Origin: Ypsolopha sequella
Taxonomy: Eukaryota > Arthropoda > Insecta > Lepidoptera > Ypsolophidae
Assembly: GCA_934047225.1 (NCBI GenBank)
Contig: OW204012.1
Span: forward strand, 15,190,001-15,254,000
Direction of reading: 5' to 3'
DNA length: 64,000 nucleotides
The number at the start of each line of letters is the position of its first letter. The stretch's first letter is position 1. The position numbers and the translations under genes were made by a program. Below are positions 56,049-64,000 of this stretch, piece by piece. The notes beneath the pieces were generated by a model. That model made no database searches and had not been told where the DNA came from. It worked only from the letters and a program-made list of their open reading frames with translations.

Positions 56049-56209
56049 AGCTGATTCTGAAGGCTTTAATTTTAGTTTTATTGCTGCCAAAACTCAAATT
56101 ATTTCAAAGTAATTAAACTTCTGTTTGTCACACTTAAGGACTATTTTGCAATGAAGAAAATTTAGTATTGACAACTAAAAAACTAAAATTAAAGCCTTCA
56201 GAATCGGCT
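56049..56209. mobile_element. MITE family P, copy 3
   Basis: 161 bp, AGCTGATTCTGAAGGCTTTA to AAAGCCTTCAGAATCGGCT. Confidence 0.9.
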
Positions 56210-56857
56210 TTGTTGTGTACAAAGACGGCACTTATTGCTAATAGCAATATTTTCCAGGCAACCTTTCATCATCATTTTAACATAATATAATCTGGTATTT
56301 AGTTTTAAATTTCAGGTTAGCTCTAAACTCTCGCGTTATTTTAAGTGACATGACAAATCTAAAATACAATATACTAAATTTCAGGAATGCTGTTACCAGG
56401 AAATACCTCCTAAATATGGTGATACATGTTCATGATTCACAAATCAACAATTAAATATTTTAAAATTCTGATTCATTTGAACATGAGATCGGAGATTCAA
56501 ATTCGGAAACGGAACCTGCGTGCGCGCACCTAATTTTGATTTTTTGCCCCCGTTCCAAGGGTGCCTTTTACAATAATGCTTCCATCCCTCTCGCTCTCTC
56601 TAGATATGTAAATATCCGTCCTGTTCCGACGGGGGTGTAGCGCGGGGGTGGTTAATCCGAAACGCCAGATGTTCGGGACCCGGATCGTCGTTTTTTTCTG
56701 CTCGTATTCGCGTTTCTTTTTCTTTTGGATTCGGTTTAAATTTCGAACAATGGTCCTGTCGGCGCAAGCGCATGATAAGGCGGTTTGTGAGCCGTGAGCG
56801 GGGATCTTGGATTTATGGCCGGTTTATGATATACTTTCTACAGACATATATAAACAA
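56210..56857. other. Unassigned, locally GC/CpG-rich
   Basis: 56500-56800 has GCGTGCGCGCACC, CTCTCGCTCTCTCT, CCGACGGGGGTGTAGCGCGG and GGGACCCGGATCGTCG. That composition differs from its surroundings, and it could be part of a host promoter or first exon. I see no convincing frame. Confidence 0.35.
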
Positions 56858-57991
56858 AATAAACTTTTAACAAAAAAATAGCAACCGACTTCAATAGTAA
56901 CAGCAGTCATTCACTAAAAAGTTAATAATAATTCTATAAAGACCGATGGTACCGAAGCAACACTTTTGCCGACTTCTTTCTTCCTGAAACGTTATGTTAT
57001 CTAGAAGTCGGCGTTCTTATATTGGTTTTTATCTTTTTATGTTGCTATATCGTAGGAAATACGCCGACTTCTAGAGAACATAATGTTTCAGGAAGAAAGA
57101 AGTCGGCAAAAGTGTTGCTTCGGTACCATCGGTCTTTATAGAATTATTATTAACTTTTTAGTGAATGACTGCTGTTACTATTGAAGTCGGTTGCTATTTT
57201 TTTGTTAAAAGTTTATTTTATTTCACATTTTTTAGTGTTGCTGGTTTAAATTGTGAAGTATGGGTAGTTCTTGCAAACGTGGTGTTAATATGAAACGAAG
57301 TTCAAGTGAGTATAAGTAGCTATCTTTGAGTAGCTTCCTGCTATCAATCTCGAGTTATGTGCTGTCATTCGTTAAAGAGTTCTACGGTGATGAAGCCAAG
57401 ATCGAAGGTCAGGTGGGTACAGTGGCAATTTTCAAGCAATGCCCTGCAATGAGCACCCTAACACAAACTGATTGCCACAATCCAAAGTTATGTGCTGTCA
57501 TCCGTTGAGGAGTTCTATGGTGATGAAGCCAGGATCGAAGGTCAGGTGGGTATTCTGGTAATCTCCAAGTAATACCCTTGAATTAGCACCCTAACGCAGT
57601 GATAGCCGCAATCTCGAGTTATGTGCTCTGATCCGTTGAGGAGTTCTATGGTGAATATGGTGATGAAGCCAGGATCGAGGGTCAGGTGGAAGAATGTCGA
57701 TTTTCAAGTAATACCTTGTAATCAGCACCCAGGTATAAAGCGATTACCTCAATTTCGAGAGGTATGCTGTCATTTTCTGAGGAGTTCCACTGCCTATCTC
57801 TGAAGACCTTCATCAGATCATGACCAATCTCAAAATGGGACCTTCCTGGAAGTACACTCTTTCAAATAAAAAAAGAATTGTTCAAATCGGTTCAGAAATG
57901 ACGGAGTTATGGAGAAACAACGCCACAAAAAAAAAAAAAAAAAAACATACAGTCGAATTGAGAACCGCCTCCTTTTTGAAGTCGGTTAAAA
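56858..57991 (+). mobile_element. Family D repeat, copy 4 (complete)
   Basis: About 1.13 kb, with both hairpin arms (56858-57013, 57061-57225), tandem units, an A-run and the end GAAGTCGGTTAAAAA. Confidence 0.9.
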
Positions 57992-58089
57992 ATAGCACAA
58001 CAGACAGTGTCTGTTTAAATAGAAGGTTTGAAGAAATACATAAATTAAGAATATCGCTAATCCTAAATATGTGGAACTGATGATTTTTT

Positions 58090-58400
58090 AGCCGGAATAC
58101 ATATTAAGAGGATAGGTTCCGCTTGCATACTACCCTGTTACTCCATGCGGAAAGACCCGCAGTGCGAGAGGGACGGATCCTGGAAAAAAGTCAAAATGAC
58201 AACTTTTTTCATTAATTTTATTATTAAAAAAAAAACCAATGGTGCTATGAAATATCTGCCCTGTTAAAAGTTTAATAAAGTTTGTACAGAATTTAATCCA
58301 TAAATAATATAAACGGGTTTTTGCTCTAATAATCTTAAACCTTGACATGAAAACTTTTTTTAGAGCCATCTTTGGTATTTTATTTATCAATATTGGAATG
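58090..58400. repeat. Diverged relative of families A and E
   Basis: CCCTGTTACTCCATGCGG and GCAGTGCGAGAGGGACGGAT match family A (near 11812 and 33565) at the start; the remainder diverges. The minus 86-codon frame here is not a gene. Confidence 0.55.
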
Positions 58401-58583
58401 GCTTCAGAGGACTCTGTTTCGATATAAGTGAGATGTGTGGTTTAACATTGAATGATACAGTGAAAAATATCAAGATACGGGATCGGTGTGGCCTGAAAGA
58501 TATTGTGACTAGAATAGAAAAAGGAATGCTTCGGTGGTTTGGATATGTAGAGAGGACGAATGAAAATAGAGTGACGAAAAATA

Positions 58584-59435
58584 TTTTTTAATACAGTTGC
58601 TCAAAAAGTGGCGTATTGCAGGGACGTATAGCGTTCGGGATGTAGGCTATTACATACTCGAGCTTTTTCTTTACCTTTTCCGAACTCGTGCGTTCTCTTT
58701 CCCAACTGTCAAAATATTGTCTATTAAAAAGAAAAAACCAACCACGAAGTTTTTACTAAAAAAAAAATCAAAGAAGTTTTTATGATTCATGCAAATATTT
58801 CTAAAAAGAAGCTACTATTTTGTTTCAATATCAGATTTAATGATTTGATTCAATGAGTTAGGTTAGGTTTCATTTCATTTCATCTCATTAAATTTCATTT
58901 TCATTTCATATCAATAAAATTCTACTGAAGACTTGGCTGTATGGGCATAGTTCCCTTTGCCTACTCAGAATGGGTGAAGAAAACAAAAAAAAATCTCTGC
59001 TTATATTCTTTTACGGTTGGCGCCATTTTCCAAAAATTTTCTTTGCGGGTTGTTGTAGTTGTTTGTTGCACAAAATGAGTAATTTCGACGATATTTTATT
59101 TGAAATAACACCACTGGAACTCAGTATAATTGCACAAAACGCTTCGGAGAACATTTTACCGGAAAAGTCAAAAAGTCGCTACATATCTACATACGACGAA
59201 TTTATTGCGTGGAGTATTAGTTAGTTGAGTTTATTGTGTTTTTATTATTTTATTAAATTGCTTCATTTTTTCGCAACTGTATTAAAAATAGTTGTTCAGT
59301 ACACGTGCGGAACCGTCATTGCAACTTGTTCCGACTGTCAACCCTCACCTTCGGCTGCGCCTCGGCTCGGGTAGACATTTGTCGGAACTCTTTGCAATGA
59401 CAGGCTTTCCGCACTCGTAATGAAATATACTATAT
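58584..59435 (+). mobile_element. Short Crypton-like element in a LINE tail
   Basis: TTTTTAATACAGTTGC at 58586-58601 is inverted at 59273-59288 (GCAACTGTATTAAAAA). Between them lies an N-terminal Crypton-like exon (59074-59224). A GC-rich palindrome (59295-59430: GTGCGGAACCGTCATTGCAA against TTGCAATGACAGGCTTTCCGCAC) follows before the LINE resumes. Exact ends are uncertain. Confidence 0.6.
59074..59224 (+). pseudogene. Crypton-like N-terminal fragment, copy 3
   Basis: From the internal Met at 59074: MSNFDDILFEITPLELSIIA, NASENILPEKSKSRYISTYD, EFIAWSIS then stop. The ILPEKS...Y...Y.EF..W block aligns by eye with 46014-46170 and 25459-25340. It stops where the second exon segment would be expected. 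An upstream in-frame Met at 58970 adds 34 residues that look unrelated. Confidence 0.65.
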
Positions 59436-59767
59436 GGTGCGCAAGTAAAAGTACTGCTGGACTAGTTCGCCCTAGAAGGACGTATGCTGACCAAATTTGC
59501 GACATACTGAAGAAGGGCCATGTCAAAAGTACCCGGAATAGAAGACCTTGTATGACTAGATTGATGAATGTGTGTCTGAATTGTAGCAGATATAAATCTT
59601 TAGTCTCTGCCTACCCCTCTGTGAGACAGGCGTGAGTATATGTGTGTATGTATGTACTTTTCATACTTTAATTTGACAGAATAGTTTAGGAGCTTGCACA
59701 ATTTTTAGTAGAATCATAATTTTAAGGAACAATTAAATTGGATTTAGTCTGTACAAGATAATTAGAG

Positions 59768-59990
59768 GTGGAAGGTAGAGCTCGACGAAGCCGCCCTAGA
59801 AGGACGTATGCTGACCAAATTGGTGAAGTACTGAAGAAGGGCAATGTCAAAAATACCCGGAATAGAAGAGCTTGTATGACTAGATTGATGGATGTGGAAG
59901 AGGCGAAAGATGTGTGTCAGGATCGTAGTAGATGTAAATCTGTAGTCTCAGCATAACCCTTGGGAGACAGGCGTGAGTATGTGTATGTAA
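59768..59990 (+). pseudogene. LINE C-terminal tail (STRNRRACMTR family)
   Basis: RPRRTYADQIGEVLKKGNVK, NTRNRRACMTRLMDVEEAKD, VCQDRSRCKSVVSA then stop and GGCGTGAGTATGTGTATGTA. It is a separate copy about 130 bp downstream of the previous tail and diverged from it, so it is not a tandem duplication of the same insertion event. Confidence 0.75.
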
Positions 59991-60561
59991 TATATTGCTT
60001 GGATTTTTTTTATCAAGTCTGCAAATTTTTTTTATTTGCGCACTTCTGTTCCTTTAGAAAAGTTTTCCAAGGTGATCCGTAGATTAGGTGGCTTCATTTA
60101 AAGATTTATTTTACTGTACATTTATTTACACTTTGTAAAACGAGCACAAGCTTTGTTTTTTATTTTTTATTTAGATGTATTTATTGTTATGTATCATACA
60201 TATTGTTAGATTTCTTGATTTTCTCAATTTTAATTATTCTGACAATGTATTTCTTCCTTTCAGGTAAGTAAAAGCAGATAATCCTTGATTCTGTCGACGT
60301 CATCTATGCGTTGAGGTAAAATATATAATTAATTATATTATAACACTAAAATAAATACCTGACAGCCTCTACAGTTCGATAGTCTCGACTCTCGACAGGG
60401 TTGCGGGTTCAAATCCAGTCTGTGCTTCGCTGTGTGTCCACATTTGTGTCCGAAGTCGTGACAGGGTTCAACTCAACACTATGTTGTCCCGAAAATCCAC
60501 TTTTTTCGAATTGTATAGTGTAAAAGTTGAATTGGAGCGATCTATATACTTATATATTTTT
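59991..60561. other. Unassigned stretch with a tRNA-like unit
   Basis: 60360-60432 has GCCTCTACAGTTCGATAGTC and GCGGGTTCAAATCC (A- and B-box-like), consistent with a SINE head. Otherwise nothing recognised. Confidence 0.4.
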
Positions 60562-60949
60562 ATAGTAGTTTATGCTACAAGGGCGAAAAGGAATAAATTA
60601 CGAGGACGATTTCAAATACGAGCGTAGCGAGTGTTTTAAACGTAACCGAGTAATTTATTGCTCTTACGCCCGTGTATCATACTATGTTTTTCAATGCATA
60701 GTGTGAGGAAATAAAACAAATATAATATTATGAACTGTAAATTATGATTGGCTGAAAAGGACTATCCAGAGCCGTTAAACAGTGGAAAAAAAAGTATAAC
60801 ATTTATGGTACACAGGAAAGGCTGCCGGTTAGCCAACCATTGTAACAAAATAAAAAATAATAATAATAATGAAGCCCTAGGGCAAAATAATCGACTTTCT
60901 GTTCGGTTTTGATGCATAAAAAGTGGACCTTTACGAGCACTTGCATTGA
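60562..60949 (+). mobile_element. Family G element, copy 2
   Basis: 388 bp, TAGTTTATGCTACAAGGGCG to TTTACGAGCACTTGCATTG. It includes GAGCGTAGCGAGTG and GCCCTAGGGCAAAATAATCG. Confidence 0.85.
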
Positions 60950-61455
60950 TTAATATATTATTTATTACAGACACTACACGCACTACACTACTTAAATACC
61001 TCTGTACTTATAAATTTAAAATGTACCTACTGTTTTAATATTATTATTCCTTTTCTCACTTTTTTTTGTGTTGAATTTTACACGTCCTTCTGCGCCCTTA
61101 TTTGATTTTTTTCTAAATTATGTTCTCTGTCTGGGGTATGCTGAAAATCAACGCTGCTCGATTTTTATGAGATTAGCAGCTTTGCTGAGCATGCTACCAT
61201 TTGCCGGAAATGTCTAAAAAATTTTTTCTTCTATTTTAACCTGTGTACAGTTTTAATGTGTTTAGTTTTAAGTATTTTTTGGCAATAAACCTTTTTTTTT
61301 ATTATTATAACAATCTCAGCATAAATAAAACCGACTTCTTGCAATTTTTTTTGAAATCCGTCGTTTTCGCGCTGCGGGTCTGCGCGTGGAGTAACACCGT
61401 TACTGTAACGGTGACCGTTGCTAGAGCGACATATCCTCTTTTTAGCCCAAATTTC

Positions 61456-61640
61456 ATTTCCATCCATCCATCCACCGGCCTGGTCCGTCCACTGTTAGAC
61501 ATGGGCCTTTCCGAGATTTCGCCACGCTTGGCGGTCCTCCTGGAAGTTATGCCCATACTCACACACGCTCGGCGCGTTGCAGAAACCCTCGCACCTCCAG
61601 TGACGCCGCTGCCCGTCAGCAGGCTGTTTTAGATAAGAAC
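61456..61640 (-). pseudogene. LINE 3' remnant (YVQQWT family)
   Basis: On the minus strand the peptide EDRQAWRNLGKAHV then QWTD matches the tail at 27716-28045. The DNA continues into the same 3' sequence as 16380-16470 (CATACTCACACACGCT on plus). Confidence 0.6.
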
Positions 61641-61661
61641 TGGGAATTTCCATGGCTACAT

Positions 61662-62093
61662 TTTTTTTTTGAGAATATACGACATTTTAGGTCATAGTTT
61701 TTATTATGTTGGTATATAAATTAACCATTATTTTTTCATGATTTTTTGAAGTATTGTCCGATATGACGTCACTTGAGAATTTAGACATTATACTGATTGT
61801 GATGTGAGATTGCTTATTATAAAAAACTGGTCTGTCTCTGTCAGTCTACTCATCTGTCATCTAGCTGTCAAATTAGTCTGAAGCAAATTATTGTAAATTT
61901 ATCTTGATAGCAAAGGACACATTTCTAAACAGCTATTACTAACCTGACGTCACAAGAGGGCAAATGTAAGTTGCAGCCTTTTCGTAAAAAAATTCATCAT
62001 GAAATTTTTTTTAGACCAAAACTTCGTAAGGACGGCTTATTAAACCTAAATCTCGTAATGGTTTTCGAATTAACACACCTTTACATAATTTAA
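61662..62093. mobile_element. Family H element, copy 3
   Basis: 432 bp, GAGAATATACGACATTTTAG to CACCTTTACATAATTTAAA, uninterrupted, with TGACGTCAC near 61764. Confidence 0.8.
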
Positions 62094-62722
62094 ACCCGAA
62101 ATTATTCGGGGGACAGTAAGAGGACAGCTCATAAACAGGCACAACCAGATGACCCATGCTTGGGACCGATTCATGGCGGTATATCTGTCGTCGCCATATC
62201 GTAGAATTCACCATTTCATGATTTAATTGGCCATATAAGTATGAAATCAAAAATCTTTAAAAAAAATAGGAGCGTGTTAGGTTTACGTGTAAATACATTT
62301 GGAGAGCAGAGCGAAGGCGACCCTCCCAATTTTAACAGAAATACGATATGGCCAACCAGCCCCCCTATTCTGTATCTTTAGTTGCCAACTGTACAAGGTG
62401 CCTATCATCAAAAACATTGATAAAAACTGAAATTTCAAAATTGTCTTTAGTGGGTATTGAACTATTAACAATCTGTGTCGTCACTTGAAGTGCGAACATA
62501 TCCTTAGGAAATCGGAATTCGATGGTATATCTATGTTTTTGATGATAGGCATCCAGTACAGAAGGCAACTAGAGATACATAATAGGCCCGCTGATCATGA
62601 AATGGTGAATTCTACGATATGGCGACGACAGATATACCGCCATGAATCGCTCCCAAGCATGGGTCATCTGGTTGTGCCTGTTTGAGAGCTGTCCTCTTAC
62701 TGTACCCCGAATAACTTCGGGT
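62094..62722. repeat. Inverted repeat with 129-bp arms around a family-B MITE
   Basis: The arms at 62094-62222 and 62594-62722 are reverse complements with few mismatches (shared blocks AAATGGTGAATTCTACGATA and CCCAAGCATGGGTCATCTGG). The right arm continues into sequence like 16560-16650; the left arm stops at family H. The spacer holds MITE B copy 4. Confidence 0.9.
62356..62593 (+). mobile_element. MITE family B, copy 4
   Basis: 238 bp, CCAGCCCCCCTATTCTGTAT to TACATAATAGGCCCGCTG, uninterrupted, directly next to the right arm of the inverted repeat. Confidence 0.85.
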
Positions 62723-63135
62723 AGGTTTATGGTGGTACCTCTACAGTCGAGCCCGGCATCAGCTCTACCACCTACATTTCGTTTGCCAAATAGTATTTTA
62801 TTCCAATGCAATTACAATTAGTCATCAATCGAGTATTTCCGATTCGCGAAAAGAAATCAAAGCGTTTCCAAAGAAAGCCAATAGCCTAATAAACGTTCGA
62901 TCATAAAGTACATAAACAAAAGGGTGATACACACACAGCACAACCACACACACACACACACATTTTTGCACAAGTTCCTTGACCCTGCTATTTCAGATCA
63001 GAACTCGGCCGGGAATCGAGGTTTAGACCGGGAGCCAGTTACCTGGGTAACCTACAGGTGCGGACCTTGGTCTTGATGGAGTAATAATATAATTTTGAAA
63101 CGCAAGCTGGGTGATTAACCTTTGTCTACTATTTT
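62723..63135. other. Retroposon 3' sequence and (CA)n
   Basis: 62723-62785 continues the repeat shared with 16600-16650 (CAGTCGAGCCCGGCATCAGC). 62930-62962 is a CA microsatellite. 62990-63065 has GAATCGAGG and other weakly tRNA-like pieces. No gene. Confidence 0.5.
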
Positions 63136-63515
63136 ATAGTAGTTTATGCTACAAGGGCGAAAAGGAATAAATTACGTGGACGATAAACGTAACCGAGTAA
63201 TTTATTGCTCTTACGCCCGTGTATCATACTACGTTTTTCAATGCATAGTGTGAGGAAATGAAAACAAATATAATCTTGTGAACTTTAAATTATGTTTGGC
63301 CCAAAAGGATTGTATCCAGAGCCGTTAAACAGTGGAAAAAAAAGTATAACATCTATGGTACACAGCATGGTACACAGGAAAGGCTGCAGGTTAGCCAACC
63401 ATTGCAAACAAATAAAAAAAATAATAATAATAAAGCCCTAGGGCAAAATAATCGACTTTCTGTTCGGTTTTGATGCATAAAAAGTGAGCCTTTACGAGCA
63501 CATGCATTGAAAAAT
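63136..63515 (+). mobile_element. Family G element, copy 3
   Basis: 380 bp, collinear with 60562-60949 but lacking the TTTCAAATACGAGCGTAGCG block and carrying a short duplication of the GGTACACAG segment. Confidence 0.85.
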
Positions 63516-64000
63516 TAGTTTTATAGATGTTACGTAGTTTAAATGTTTAAATTACTGTTGAATTGATGTTAAAATTAATAATGTGTTGGCCCGATGATAG
63601 GTCATAGGAAACAGATAGGTTAAGTGCATTTGAAAATATACATTTGTGGAATAAAACTACAAGAATTTGTGTATGATTTTGTTGAAATTGATATTCCATC
63701 AATAACCATCAATCGAACCGAACGAATATAAAAATAACCTTACACTTGCGAATATTACTATAATAGAAATTAACGTTATATTATTGCAGACGTAAAATAA
63801 ATCTGCGGGCTACGACGAAGTATATCCATCTCTATCACACTTTTAAGAGGAGGCCTTCCTTTTTCAACAGTTTTTGAACGATTGTACGGAATTTACCACA
63901 GACGCAATCAATATTAAACTTATTTATATGTTTTTTCAAACCTTTATCTTTACGTTGTAAGTAGCGTTACCTAATTGGAAAACTTTCGCCCGATAGATTT
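63516..64000. other. Unassigned AT-rich end of window
   Basis: I see no gene or recognised repeat. Confidence 0.5.

Larger units (their letters stand above)
58431..59640 (+). pseudogene. LINE C-terminal region split by a Crypton-like insertion
   Basis: 58431-58588 reads LTLNDTVKNIKIRDRCGLKD and RIEKGMLRWFGYVERTNENR, the penultimate part of an RT C-terminus. 59440-59640 resumes with VRPRRTYADQICDILKKGHV, KSTRNRRPCMTRLMNV and a GTGAGTATATGTGTGTATGT tail. About 850 bp of foreign sequence lie between. The two parts are in the order expected of one LINE copy. Confidence 0.75.

Overview
This window is repeat-dense, AT-rich eukaryotic DNA, most likely from an insect and probably a moth or butterfly. 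The evidence is a BEL/Pao retrotransposon, several non-LTR (LINE) lineages, many small inverted-repeat elements (MITEs), tRNA-like SINE heads and the A-rich repeat ending in a GAAGTCGGTTAAAAAG-type terminus that I associate with Lepidoptera. The species call is inference. I found no convincing single-copy host gene. Nearly every long reading frame belongs to a mobile element.

Region by region. 1-7.9 kb: a defective BEL/Pao element on the minus strand. It has an LTR and a tRNA-Arg-type primer site near 7.2-7.8 kb, gag and zinc knuckles at 4.25-5.9 kb, a protease domain split by a 3.5-kb LINE (733-4249), and an RNase H remnant at the window edge with the reverse transcriptase deleted. 8.5-11.6 kb: a LINE tail, a GC-rich unknown stretch, a long hairpin and two MITE families, one nested in the other. 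11.8-16.1 kb: a multi-level nest in which one small element (family A) holds a head-to-head pair of family-B MITEs, one of which holds a 2.5-kb DNA transposon (C), plus a separate family-D insertion. 16.2-24.2 kb: LINE tails, family E and F elements, and two family-D repeats, one of which carries a second copy of the LINE and itself sits inside a family-G element.

24.6-35.1 kb: a Crypton-like tyrosine-recombinase pseudogene with a recognisable intron, hairpin MITEs I and J, a 2.86-kb DNA transposon (K) with long structured termini and decayed coding exons, a MITE (L) nested in K, and copies of families A and H. 35-46 kb: mostly unrecognised AT-rich DNA with a 21-bp minisatellite, SINE-like units and families E, G, B, M and N. 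46-49.5 kb: an N-terminal Crypton-like fragment and a 5'-truncated LINE whose 756-codon frame is intact. 49.5-64 kb: sparse DNA with LINE tails, further copies of families D, G, H and B, and a second Crypton-like fragment inserted in a LINE tail.

The elements do not form a pathway. Their value is as a stratigraphic record: insertion within insertion gives a relative order of activity, and several sites can be resolved to the base. The best candidates for something undescribed are element K, element C with its nine 11-bp motif copies, the short Crypton-like elements that keep only the N-terminal exon, and the 1,592-codon chimeric frame made when a LINE landed in frame in the Pao protease domain.
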